Source: Acidobacteriaceae bacterium
GTDB taxonomy: Bacteria > Acidobacteriota > Terriglobia > Bryobacterales > Bryobacteraceae
Length of the DNA stretch: 64,000 bases
NCBI GenBank assembly: GCA_019233755.1
Contig: JAFAMD010000068.1
Span: forward strand, 124,001-188,000
Reading direction: 5' to 3'
The notes below the pieces were generated by a model that searched no databases, was not told the DNA's origin, and saw nothing but the letters and a program-made list of their open reading frames with translations. Numbering within the stretch: position 1 is the first letter of the stretch; each line of letters starts with the position of its first letter. Shown piece by piece: positions 1-8,636 of the stretch. The position numbers were made by a program, and so were the translations under genes.

Positions 1-1776
1 GTTGTCGCCAGGCTGAAGGCCGGCGTAGCGCGAAGCCAGGCGCAAACCAGTCTGGAACCGCTTGCGGCCGCGTTGCGAAATACGTATCCGGAAGCGGACG
101 AAGCGCGAACAGTCACGGTCCGGCCCATCACTGACGAGCTGTACTGGGGCGCAGGCGGTGGAAGTTCGATCGTCTTATCAAGTGTCGTTCTCTTGGTTAT
201 CGTGGCGCTTGTGCTGGCGATCGCATGCTCGAACGTCGCCAGCCTGCTGCTTGCGCGAGCAGCCGCCAGACGCCACGAGATTGCCGTGAGGCTGGCTGTG
301 GGCGCGAGTCGCGGCCGTCTCGTCCGTCAGTCGCTCACCGAAAGCATTTTGCTGAGTCTGTTGAGTTGTGCCGCCGGGCTCGGCATCGGCTATGCGGGCT
401 GCCGGTTGCTCTGGTCGTTTAGCCCGCCGGAAGTAGCGCAAAATCTGCTCGAGCCGAAACTTGATCAAACGGTCTTCACGCTCGCCTTTCTGGTTTCCCT
501 TGTGACCGCGTTTGCGTTTGGACTCATGCCGGCTCTGCGATCATCCAAAGCGGACGTGTTGGATGCTCTCAAAGAAGACACGCGAGGCGCCGGGCGAGGA
601 CGCCGGGCTGTCAGCTTCTCGAACCTGGTACTGGTCGGCCAGATCGCCTTTTCATTCGTCTCGCTTGTAACGGCTGCGCTGTTCTTGCGAGGCGTCCAGC
701 GCGCTTATAACATGGATCCGGGGTTTCAAACCCAGCACCTCGCGGTCTTCATGATGAATCCCGGTCAAACCGGTTATGGCGAGGCACGCACAAAGGATTT
801 CTACCGCACCATCCAAGAGCGTGTCTCCACACTGCCGGGCGTGGCCTCTGCTTCATGGGCTTACAACATGCCGTTCTGGGCGTCGGCTTCGCGCGCAATT
901 TCAATCGAAAGGCGAGAACCGCGAAAGAAATCGGAAACGATCACGACGATTGTCAACACCGTAGATACGAACTACTTCGAAACCATGGCGATCCCAGTTG
1001 TTCGCGGCCGGGTGTTTACCGATGCGGATCGCGATGGAACCCTGCCGGCCGCAGTAATCAATCAAGAGCTGGCAGAGAAGTATTGGCCCGGCCGCGAGGC
1101 CCTGGGACATCGATTCCTCCTTGCCGGGGATAAGACCCCACGCCAAGTGATCGGTATCGTCCGAACGACGAACTACACGACTCTCGGTGAAAAGGCGCAG
1201 CCGTGCGTATATCTGCCCCTGCGACAGAATTTCTCGAACGGCATGACTCTTTACGTTCGAAGCAAAGCCGATCCCGGCGGTATTCTGGCCGGAGTACAGG
1301 CGAAGATACGCCGATTCGATCCGAACGTCGAAGTCAGCGATGTACGGACGGGCCCCAAAATGATCGGCCAGGTACTTTGGGCGCCTCGGATCGCTGTTGC
1401 TCTGCTCGGTGTTTTCGGCTCGCTGGCACTGGCCCTGGCAAGCGTTGGCCTTTATGGAGTGATGGCCTATTCCGTCAACCGGCGCCGACGGGAGATCGGC
1501 TTACGGATGGCTTTGGGCGCATCGCGGGGAAGAGTCCTTGGCCATGTTCTACGTAACGGACTGACGCTGGTTTGGATTGGCGTGGGCGTCGGGCTCGGCG
1601 CCTCTCTTCTCCTGGGACGCGCCCTTTCGAGGATGCTTTTTGGCATCAGCTCAACCGATCTGATCAGCCTGGCCGGAGCCTCGCTTGTCTTGATCCTCGT
1701 CGCGTTTGTGGCATGCTACTTCCCGGCTCGCGCCGCAGCGCGGGTAGATCCCATGGTTGCGTTGCGAGATATATAA
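1..1776 (+). CDS. ADOP/MacB-type ABC transporter permease, C-terminal part (5' end outside window)
   Basis: The reading frame is open from base 1 and has no start in the window, so this is the C-terminal part of a longer gene. About 590 codons remain. An FtsX-type membrane block near residues 55-135 carries the family motif ACSNVASLLLARAAAR and then RHEIAVRLAVGASR. A MacB-like periplasmic region follows. A second FtsX block near the C-terminus has GLYGVMAYSVNRRRREIGLRMALGASR, and the protein ends in ARVDPMVALRDI. The duplicated FtsX layout without an ATPase gene matches acidobacterial duplicated orphan permeases (ADOP), which act in the inner membrane. Substrate unknown. A relative lies at 37.6-40.2 kb. 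Confidence 0.9.
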   Translation, partial: VVARLKAGVARSQAQTSLEPLAAALRNTYPEADEARTVTVRPITDELYWGAGGGSSIVLSSVVLLVIVALVLAIACSNVASLLLARAAARRHEIAVRLAVGASRGRLVRQSLTESILLSLLSCAAGLGIGYAGCRLLWSFSPPEVAQNLLEPKLDQTVFTLAFLVSLVTAFAFGLMPALRSSKADVLDALKEDTRGAGRGRRAVSFSNLVLVGQIAFSFVSLVTAALFLRGVQRAYNMDPGFQTQHLAVFMMNPGQTGYGEARTKDFYRTIQERVSTLPGVASASWAYNMPFWASASRAISIERREPRKKSETITTIVNTVDTNYFETMAIPVVRGRVFTDADRDGTLPAAVINQELAEKYWPGREALGHRFLLAGDKTPRQVIGIVRTTNYTTLGEKAQPCVYLPLRQNFSNGMTLYVRSKADPGGILAGVQAKIRRFDPNVEVSDVRTGPKMIGQVLWAPRIAVALLGVFGSLALALASVGLYGVMAYSVNRRRREIGLRMALGASRGRVLGHVLRNGLTLVWIGVGVGLGASLLLGRALSRMLFGISSTDLISLAGASLVLILVAFVACYFPARAAARVDPMVALRDI

Positions 1777-1786
1777 GGCAACTCGC

Positions 1787-2503
1787 ATGCGAGCGACTGA
1801 GGCGGTAAAGCGAAGGCCCTATAAGGCGCTTTGGACCGCCGTGTTTCTGCTTGCTGCTATTGGTGTAGCGGCGGCAATCCGCAGATTGATCGTTCTGGCA
1901 ACCGGCCCGGGTACAGGCTACAGTGCGGGCGTCGACGCCGGCTTCGCGCGGCATCCTTTGCTCACGCTGGTGCACATTCTTCCCGGCATGCTGTTTATGT
2001 TCCTGGCGCCGCTTCAGTTCATGACGCGCATTCGAGCGAAGGCGCCGCGCATCCACCGCTGGACCGGGCGCGCTCTCGTCTGTCTGGGCCTGGTCATCGG
2101 GGTATCGGCGCTGCTGATGAGTTTCAGGATGGCGATCGGCGGCATCAATGAAATGGCCGCCACCGTGCTCTTCGATGTGCTCTTCCTGTTTTGCCTTCTC
2201 AGAGGCTATGCTGCCGTCCGGCGTCGCGACTTCGTTCATCATCGCGAGTGGATGATTCGGATGTTCGGCATCGCTCTCGGCATCGCCACTACCCGGCCTG
2301 TTATGGGATTCTTTTTCGCCACCAGCCGATTAACACACCTCACTCCGCACGAGTTCTTCGGCACCGCGTTCTGGATCGGCTTTACCCTCTCGTTGATCGC
2401 TGCCGAAAGCTGGGTCAACTACACGCGGCCTGAGACCCGGGACTCTTCCGTTAACGCGCCGCACGGCGAGAACGCTCTCATGAGCGCGCAAAAGACGCGT
2501 TAG
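1787..2503 (+). CDS. DUF2306-like multi-pass membrane protein
   Basis: A 238-residue protein with about six hydrophobic segments. Family-type signatures are a HPLLTLVHILPGMLF stretch near residue 55, IHRWTGRAL near 85 and HHREWMIRMFGIALGIATTRP near 145. These resemble the DUF2306 (COG5395) group of predicted membrane proteins, whose role is not known. The ATG at 1787 lies 10 bp after the permease stop, so the two may be co-transcribed. An in-frame TTG at 1757 would overlap the permease and is less likely. The C-terminal tail is short, polar and cytoplasmic-looking. Confidence 0.75.
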   Translation: MRATEAVKRRPYKALWTAVFLLAAIGVAAAIRRLIVLATGPGTGYSAGVDAGFARHPLLTLVHILPGMLFMFLAPLQFMTRIRAKAPRIHRWTGRALVCLGLVIGVSALLMSFRMAIGGINEMAATVLFDVLFLFCLLRGYAAVRRRDFVHHREWMIRMFGIALGIATTRPVMGFFFATSRLTHLTPHEFFGTAFWIGFTLSLIAAESWVNYTRPETRDSSVNAPHGENALMSAQKTR

Positions 2504-4464
2504 GGACGCGCTCCTCCGTTGCCGGCGAATGCCACCACGGGAAGGACGATGTGCGACGGAAAGGCCGCTGAGCAATAGACGCGCTGGACCGCCGGTTGAA
2601 ACTCAGCGGCACTCGCCTGGTAGATGCTCGCAACGAACCTTTGCGGATTCCGGTCGATTACCGGAAACCAGGTGGACTGAATCTGAACCATGATGCGATG
2701 CCCCTTCAGGAACACGTGATCGTGGTCGCGAAGAGAAATGACGAATTGCGTGGGTTTGTTCGGGGTGAGCGGCTGCGGATGTTCGTAACTCTTGTTGAAA
2801 CGTCCGCGCCGGACTTCCATTGCGATCGGCAGTTCGTATCCGTCTAGCGAGTGCGCGTACTCGCCGCGCGTCGCGCCGGATTCGGGAGACCACTCGTTTT
2901 TCTGCGCGTTTTCCGGAAAGACGTCAATCAGCTTTACGACAAAGTCGCTGTCGGTTCCGGAAGTGGAGGCAAACAGGCCGGCAGAAAGCGAACCCGTGAT
3001 AGTGATGTCATGATCAAGCGGAGCGGTTGCAAACGTGAGAACGTCAGGCCGGTTGTCTACAAAGCGTTGGTCGGCGGCTTCCCAAGTCGGCCAATCTCCT
3101 CCCGGATACGTGGGTGAGATGGGGCGCACACGGTAAGGAACCGGCTTGGCAGGATCGGACTCATATTGAACGTACCCCGGCTTCGTTTCTCCGGCAGCGG
3201 GCGGTTGAAAGGTGAGCGTGCCGTCCGAATGCAGGTATAAGTTGGTCTGTTTCGATTCTGCGGGCGGCCAATCCGAGTAAGTGCGCCACGTGTTGGAGCC
3301 GGTCTGAAACGTGGAAACCTTCCACGAAAACTTTTCACCGCCCCCGTGGAGATAGTAACGGAAGAATGGCGCCTCGATGTTCTCACGGAACTCGAGTGCC
3401 GTCTTGTGCCCGCCGAACGGCACGATGCCGATTTTGTCGGCCGTATCGGACTGCCATTGGCCGTGGTACCACGGGCCCGCAACCATGAAGTCGTTATTCT
3501 GCGGGTCATCCTGGGCGGAGTTGCGGAAGATCTGCCAGGGTCCCCAGGGGTCCTCCTGATCCCAGAAACCCGCAACATTCAAGTTCGGTACGGGGCTGGA
3601 GTGGAGTTGATGAACCCAGGCCTCGCGGCGCCAGAAGTCGTCGTAATCCGGATGCTCGACTATCTCATTCCAGAAAGGGATGGAGCCGTGCAGGAACTTT
3701 GCGTTCACGTTGGAAAGCGCACCGAGCTTCAGATACCACTGATAAGTATCGTAAGTGTCGAAATCGAAGTGCGTGTTCGCGTTCTTGTTCGCCTGCGTAA
3801 GCACCGAGTATTCGACGGCATAGCTCTCCCTCAGGGCGCCGTAACGATGCATGTCGTCATTCATCCATTGATCGACCGGCGCCGCCTGCTCGGAGACCGC
3901 TTTAAGAGCCGGATGCGGATGGAGCAGCGTCAGGGCGGCTGTCAGGCCGTCGTAAGACACGCCCATAATGCCGACCCGGCCGTTATTGTTCGGAACGTTC
4001 TTGATGAGCCAGTCGATAGTGTCGTAAGCATCGGTGGTTTCGTTGGTCGATTTCGCATCCGTGAGATCCACTTGAGACGAGAGGTTGAACTTGCCTTCGG
4101 ATTTGAAACGTCCGCGGAGATTCTGGAAAACGAAGATATATCGGTCCTGCACGAGTTCCTTTAGCGAGGCCGGAACCGGATTCGAAAACGGTTTGCTCGG
4201 GACACCATAAGGCGTTCGGTTTAGCAGGATGGGAAGTGGTTCTGTCTGGTGAATCGGTGTAACGATGACCGTCTGTAGACGGATTCCGTCCCTCATGGGC
4301 ACCATGACTTCGTGCAATTTGAAATCGGAGGGAACTTCTTTGGAGTCCGACAAAGGCAGCGCAGCCAAAATGAACGAGCTTGCGAGCACTGCAAGGAAAA
4401 GTTTTCGCAACAGCACACCCCGGTGATCGTAGGAAAGACGAGTATATAGTACGAAGCGCCTCAC
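2500..4464 (-). CDS. Secreted CocE/NonD-type hydrolase (X-Pro dipeptidyl-peptidase S15 family)
   Basis: A 654-residue exported alpha/beta hydrolase. After an N-terminal hydrophobic signal (about residues 20-42) comes the S15 start MVPMRDGIRLQTVIVTP. The nucleophile elbow is GVSYDGL, and GFWDQED and GPWYHGQW carry the likely Asp and His. The C-terminal half has the jelly-roll domain typical of X-Pro dipeptidyl peptidases and cocaine esterases. The start is GTG at 4464, and its last two bases belong to the stop of the M20 peptidase gene (GTGA overlap at 4461-4464), so translation of the two is probably coupled. The pair suggests extracytoplasmic degradation of peptides or acyl esters. The exact substrate cannot be read from sequence. 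Confidence 0.88.
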   Translation of the reverse strand: MRRFVLYTRLSYDHRGVLLRKLFLAVLASSFILAALPLSDSKEVPSDFKLHEVMVPMRDGIRLQTVIVTPIHQTEPLPILLNRTPYGVPSKPFSNPVPASLKELVQDRYIFVFQNLRGRFKSEGKFNLSSQVDLTDAKSTNETTDAYDTIDWLIKNVPNNNGRVGIMGVSYDGLTAALTLLHPHPALKAVSEQAAPVDQWMNDDMHRYGALRESYAVEYSVLTQANKNANTHFDFDTYDTYQWYLKLGALSNVNAKFLHGSIPFWNEIVEHPDYDDFWRREAWVHQLHSSPVPNLNVAGFWDQEDPWGPWQIFRNSAQDDPQNNDFMVAGPWYHGQWQSDTADKIGIVPFGGHKTALEFRENIEAPFFRYYLHGGGEKFSWKVSTFQTGSNTWRTYSDWPPAESKQTNLYLHSDGTLTFQPPAAGETKPGYVQYESDPAKPVPYRVRPISPTYPGGDWPTWEAADQRFVDNRPDVLTFATAPLDHDITITGSLSAGLFASTSGTDSDFVVKLIDVFPENAQKNEWSPESGATRGEYAHSLDGYELPIAMEVRRGRFNKSYEHPQPLTPNKPTQFVISLRDHDHVFLKGHRIMVQIQSTWFPVIDRNPQRFVASIYQASAAEFQPAVQRVYCSAAFPSHIVLPVVAFAGNGGARP

Positions 4465-5864
4465 GGGCCCGAGTTCGGCGTCGATAGCGACTTCACAAGC
4501 TCGTACAAAAACGTCTGGCCTTCGTAGAACGATCGGACGGATAGACGTTCATCGCGGCCGTGCATGCGAATGTCATTGATGTCGATAAAAAATCCTTGGA
4601 CACCATACGTCGGAATGCCGGCTGCGCGCAGGAAGCGTCCGTCTGTGGCGGCGACGAGCATTACGGGAACTGTCGGAACGCCGGGCCATAGGCTATCGGT
4701 AATGCGCGCAACCGTTTTCATGAGCGCCGGGTTTAGTGGAGACGCTGGGCCGCGTGAAACATCGCCGGCGATCTTAACCGTGACTTGCTTATCGTCGAAG
4801 ACCCGTTCCAACGTGCTTTGCACATGCTCCACCGAGTCCTCCGGCAGCACGCGGCAGTTAACGGTTGCAGCGGCGAGCTGCGGCAGAGCATTCATGGCAT
4901 GCCCGCCTTCGAGCTGCGTGGCAACACACGTGGTCCTGAGCATCGAGTTCCACATCGGCGACACTGCAGCGACACGGGTCATAGCTTCCGTCGAGCCTTG
5001 CGATCCCTGCGTGAAATCGTTCTTGAGCGGCCCCGCCTGAAAGTCGGCTAGCCGGGCGAAGTATTCACGGGTGACTTCATTCGTTTTAAGCGGAAAGCCG
5101 AATTTCGAGAGGCGATCGAGCGCACCGGCAAGATGATAAATCGCGTTATCGGGCACCGGCATGGAGCTGTGGCCGCCCTTGTTGTGCACCTCCAGCCGGA
5201 AGTTGATCATGTATTTTTCGCTCGGCTGCACCTGGTTATCGATCCTCTTGCCGTTCAGCTCTTCACCGAACCCGCCTTCGTTGAGCGCCAGCTCCGCGTC
5301 AATCAGATCGCGATGGTTCTTCAAGAGCCAGTCGACACCGTTATAGGGACCGCCGCCTTCCTCATCGGCCGTGAGTGCAACGATGATGTCTCGATCGGGC
5401 CGCAGACCTTCGCGCTTATAACGGATCAGGTTGGCAATCCAGATAGCCGCCTGAGCCTTGTCGTCCATCGTGCCGCGGCCGTAGAAGTAACGGTCCTGCT
5501 CAGTAAAGGTAAACGGATCCAGGCTCCAGTCCTCGCGCCTGGCTTCGACAACATCCTCATGGGCGAGCAGGAGAATCGGCTTCCGTGCGCCGGTGCCGTG
5601 ATAACGGACGATTACGTTTGCCTTCGTCGGAATCGCACCGCCAACAAAGATATCGGGATCCGGAAAGCCCTCGGCCTTGAGCCGGGCAGCGATCGCTTCC
5701 GCCACTGGCGTAGTGGCCCCCGTCGTGTAGCCGGATTTGATCTCGACGATCTGCTTGAAAATGTCACGCGCGAGTTGCCGGTCGGCGGCAGGCGGCATGC
5801 TATCGGCCGCGAGACAGGGAAGCGCGAGCAGGACAAGGAGCGAAAGAGAGCGCATTTCAGCCAT
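4461..5864 (-). CDS. Secreted M20/M28-like zinc metallopeptidase (M20 family)
   Basis: A predicted zinc-dependent exopeptidase or amidohydrolase of the M20 family, about 467 residues. The signal peptide is MRSLSLLVLLALPCLAA. Metal-binding motifs appear in order: LLLAHEDVV (His), GRGTMDDKAQ (bridging Asp), TADEEGGG (catalytic Glu and ligand Glu), ALNEGGFG, and the C-terminal IRMHGRDE (His). The dimerisation lid contains HNKGGHSSMP. Possible starts are GTG 5876 and ATG 5864 or 5855. I chose 5864, and 5855 would put the signal peptide right at the N-terminus. The gene is translationally coupled to the S15 hydrolase downstream. Confidence 0.9.
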   Translation of the reverse strand: MAEMRSLSLLVLLALPCLAADSMPPAADRQLARDIFKQIVEIKSGYTTGATTPVAEAIAARLKAEGFPDPDIFVGGAIPTKANVIVRYHGTGARKPILLLAHEDVVEARREDWSLDPFTFTEQDRYFYGRGTMDDKAQAAIWIANLIRYKREGLRPDRDIIVALTADEEGGGPYNGVDWLLKNHRDLIDAELALNEGGFGEELNGKRIDNQVQPSEKYMINFRLEVHNKGGHSSMPVPDNAIYHLAGALDRLSKFGFPLKTNEVTREYFARLADFQAGPLKNDFTQGSQGSTEAMTRVAAVSPMWNSMLRTTCVATQLEGGHAMNALPQLAAATVNCRVLPEDSVEHVQSTLERVFDDKQVTVKIAGDVSRGPASPLNPALMKTVARITDSLWPGVPTVPVMLVAATDGRFLRAAGIPTYGVQGFFIDINDIRMHGRDERLSVRSFYEGQTFLYELVKSLSTPNSGP

Positions 5865-5898
5865 GATGGCACGCACGCGCCGCCGCGGTCTTGCTTTC

Positions 5899-6732
5899 TT
5901 ACGGCCCGACAGCGGGTTGCACCCCTTGCGCTGCGGGCGCCGCCGGTCCAGGCGCAGGTTGAATCAGCTTCTGCAGTCCGGACAGATAGGTAGTCAGATG
6001 GTGGGCGTAAGTAACATCAAGAGGCTTGAATCCGCCTTTGACCGCCACTTCTTGCCCAACTTGCTCATACAGCGGCGGTACAGGAACCTGGGGAACCACG
6101 TCCATGAAATTGACTACCCGTTCGCACGTTTTGATTGCAGCCTTGAAGTTGTTTGCAAAATCCGGCGCTGCCACTCGCGGCCCGGCGAACGTGTGAAGCT
6201 CAGGTATCACGCCAAGCTTCATACGATGCACGATATCGAATCCGCAGAGCACCGCAACAGCGGCGCCCAGGCTGTGCCCCGTCACAAGAATCCGCTGCGC
6301 GCCTTTACATCCGTTTTCCAGCAGATCGGTGGCACTCCGGCAGATGTGCTCGTATACCAGCTGAAAGCCCATATGAACCTGGCCTGCGGAGGAATCGGCC
6401 AGATAGGAAACGGGAACGGCATCCATATCTTCAATCCAGTCCCAAACCGTTTTCGTACCCCGGATCGCGATCAGCGCAGTCGAAGCAGCCTGGTTGTAAA
6501 GGACCAGCCCGAAGATGCTGCTCTCCGCGACCACCACATTCGCGATCCGCTGCTGATCAGGATGTGCCAGCGCCATGGCGTGCGCGGCGCTCTGCGGATC
6601 GGCCTTGAGCAGCCCCACCATCTGAAACCCGCTGGGCAGCGACAGCGGGGGAGTGGGAACATTCATCACCAGGTAGGCCGCGGTCGCGGCCGGATAGATG
6701 GTGTTGATCAGGAAATCGGTATCCGGCAACAT
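5899..6732 (-). CDS. Lipase class 3 family protein
   Basis: A 277-residue alpha/beta hydrolase of the Lipase_3 type. The nucleophile motif is VTGHSLGAAVAV, the family strand is TALIAIRGTKTVWDWIEDMDA, and the later acid and base candidates are FMDVVPQVP (Asp) and YAHHLTTYL (His). No convincing signal peptide is seen, so it may act in the cytoplasm or leave by a non-classical route. ATG 6732 has GGAGG two bases upstream, while GTG 6759 is an alternative start. The C-terminus is a low-complexity Ala/Pro tail (PAPGPAAPAAQG). It stands alone between the peptidase pair and ilvD. Confidence 0.82.
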   Translation of the reverse strand: MLPDTDFLINTIYPAATAAYLVMNVPTPPLSLPSGFQMVGLLKADPQSAAHAMALAHPDQQRIANVVVAESSIFGLVLYNQAASTALIAIRGTKTVWDWIEDMDAVPVSYLADSSAGQVHMGFQLVYEHICRSATDLLENGCKGAQRILVTGHSLGAAVAVLCGFDIVHRMKLGVIPELHTFAGPRVAAPDFANNFKAAIKTCERVVNFMDVVPQVPVPPLYEQVGQEVAVKGGFKPLDVTYAHHLTTYLSGLQKLIQPAPGPAAPAAQGVQPAVGP

Positions 6733-6810
6733 ATCCTCCGTTCCAACACGCGCTCGCACAGACCGCTTGTGCGAGCGAGGTGAATCAAGAATACACTACA
6801 CCGGACGCCC

Positions 6811-6826
6811 GGAGCCGTCAGGCTCC
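6811..6826 (-). terminator. Short GC hairpin after ilvD, weak terminator candidate
   Basis: GGAGCC-GTCA-GGCTCC forms a six-pair stem just beyond the ilvD stop, in the gap before the lipase gene. No T-run follows on the minus strand, so intrinsic termination is doubtful. Confidence 0.3.
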
Positions 6827-6834
6827 CGCCGCGA

Positions 6835-8514
6835 TTATTCGTCCGTTACGCAGCCGTCGCTAGCGCTCTTCACCAGCCGGATGTATTTGGCAAGGGTACC
6901 GCGGGTCGCTTTCAGTGGAGGCATGCGCCATCCTGCGCGCCTGCGCTGCATCTCTTCCTCGGATACGTCTACCGAAATTTGATTATTCTGCGCATCGATG
7001 GTGATCCTGTCTCCCGAGCGGACGAGGGCAACCGGACCTCCCTCTTGTGCTTCCGGCGTGATATGGCCGACGATAAATCCGTGCGAACCGCCTGAGAATC
7101 GACCGTCGGTGATGAGTGCAACATCTTTGCCCAGTCCGGCTCCTATGATGACGGAGGTGGGCGTCAGCATCTCGGGCATGCCGGGGCCGCCCTTGGGGCC
7201 CTCGTAGCGAATTACGACGACGTCGCCCTTTACGATCTCATTCCTTTCGACCGCATGCAGCATGTCTTCTTCCGAATCGAAGACCTTGGCAGGACCTGAG
7301 AATCGCAAGCCTTCCTTGCCGGTGATCTTCGCCACCGCACCCTGCGGAGCAAGGTTGCCCTTCAGAATCTGAATGTGGCCGGTCGGCTTGAGCGGGTTCG
7401 AAAGCGGCCTGACAATCTGTTGGCCGGCGGCCAGCCCGGGCAGATCCTTCACGTTCTCGCGCAGCGTCTTCCCGGTAGCGGTGATACAGTCGCCGTTCAG
7501 CAAACCCTCGTCGAGGAGCATCTTGCATACCGCGGGAATCCCGCCCACGCTGTGCAGGTCCTCCATCACATAAGTACCGCTGGGTCTGAAGTCTGCCAGA
7601 AGCGGAGTACGATCGCTGACTCGCTGGAAATCGTCAATCGTAAGGGAAACGCCCACGGAACGCGCCATGGCAATCAGGTGCAGCACCGCGTTTGTCGAGC
7701 CGCCGAGCACAGAAACCACAACCAGCGCATTCTCAAACGCTTCTCGCGTCATGATGTCGCGCGGCTTCAGATCGAGTTCCAGCAGGTTGCGCACAGCCGC
7801 TCCCGCGCGGAAGCATTCCTCCGTCTTCTGAGGATCTTCGGCGGGCGTCGATGAGCTGTAGGGAAGCGACATTCCCAAAACCTCTATCGCAGACGCCATG
7901 GTGTTAGCGGTGTACATTCCCCCGCAGGCTCCCGCGCCCGGACACGCATGGCGAATAATCTGTTTCCGCTCTGCCTCGTCAATCTTGTGGGTCACAAATT
8001 GACCGTAGGCCTGGAACGCCGAGACAATGTCCAGCTTCTCCGCCCCGAGATGGCCGGCGCGGATGGTCCCGCCATAGATCATCAAGGAAGGCCGGTTCAG
8101 TCTTCCCATGGCGATCAGGCACCCGGGCATGTTCTTGTCGCATCCCGGAATGGAAATGTTGGCGTCGTACCATTGCGCAGCCATCGTCGTTTCGATGGAA
8201 TCGGCAATCAAGTCGCGCGATTGCAGGGAATAGCTCATGCCGTCCGTCCCCATAGAAATTCCATCGCTCACACCGATGGTGTTGAAGCGCATGCCCACCA
8301 GACCCGCGGCTTTCACCCCTTCTTTCACCTTTTCCGCAAGGTGAAGAAGGTGCATATTGCACGGGTTGCCTTCATACCAGACGCTCGCGATCCCAACCTG
8401 CGGCTTCTGCATGTCTTCTTCTGTCAAGCCGGTTGCGTACAGCATGGCCTGTGACGCACCTTGCGATTTGGGTTGCGTTATCTCGCGGCTAATTCTGTTG
8501 AGGATTGAACTCAT
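6835..8514 (-). CDS. ilvD: Dihydroxy-acid dehydratase
   Basis: Catalyses dehydration of 2,3-dihydroxy acids to 2-oxo acids in valine, isoleucine and leucine synthesis, in the cytoplasm, with an Fe-S cluster. The protein is about 559 residues, the usual length for bacterial IlvD. Cluster-ligand cysteines are visible in GNPCNMHL, GCDKNMPGC and CPGAGACGGMYTANTM. The C-terminal signature region includes ALITDGRFSGGSHGFIVGHI. ATG 8514 gives the canonical MSSILNRISREI start, and an upstream in-frame extension to 8550 is not needed. A hairpin lies just upstream in the leader. The gene is divergent from the enolase-superfamily gene. Confidence 0.97.
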   Translation of the reverse strand: MSSILNRISREITQPKSQGASQAMLYATGLTEEDMQKPQVGIASVWYEGNPCNMHLLHLAEKVKEGVKAAGLVGMRFNTIGVSDGISMGTDGMSYSLQSRDLIADSIETTMAAQWYDANISIPGCDKNMPGCLIAMGRLNRPSLMIYGGTIRAGHLGAEKLDIVSAFQAYGQFVTHKIDEAERKQIIRHACPGAGACGGMYTANTMASAIEVLGMSLPYSSSTPAEDPQKTEECFRAGAAVRNLLELDLKPRDIMTREAFENALVVVSVLGGSTNAVLHLIAMARSVGVSLTIDDFQRVSDRTPLLADFRPSGTYVMEDLHSVGGIPAVCKMLLDEGLLNGDCITATGKTLRENVKDLPGLAAGQQIVRPLSNPLKPTGHIQILKGNLAPQGAVAKITGKEGLRFSGPAKVFDSEEDMLHAVERNEIVKGDVVVIRYEGPKGGPGMPEMLTPTSVIIGAGLGKDVALITDGRFSGGSHGFIVGHITPEAQEGGPVALVRSGDRITIDAQNNQISVDVSEEEMQRRRAGWRMPPLKATRGTLAKYIRLVKSASDGCVTDE

Positions 8515-8529
8515 ATCGGAAAGATTTCT

Positions 8530-8552
8530 GTTTGCGGCTCGGACCCGCAAAC
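8530..8552 (-). promoter_or_regulatory. Inverted repeat in the ilvD leader
   Basis: GTTTGCGG and CCGCAAAC arms of 8 bp are separated by 7 bp, ending 15 bp before the ilvD ATG. A TACAAT hexamer on the minus strand (8564-8569) could be a -10 element, although the matching -35 is poor. If transcription starts after it, the hairpin would form in the 5' untranslated RNA. It could be an operator or a translational control hairpin, and the sequence does not decide. Confidence 0.35.
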
Positions 8553-8636
8553 TTCAGTTTTGCATTGTACGGGAGAAAGAACCGCCGGACCGCGAAGACC
8601 TGCCCGTCATATTCTTGTCATCGGACGCCCTGCCGC

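Noticed and set aside
5133..6783. Long plus-strand open frames opposite the M20 peptidase and lipase genes.
   Set aside because: They lie antisense to genes with clear catalytic motifs, have no recognisable domains and reflect GC-rich codon bias.
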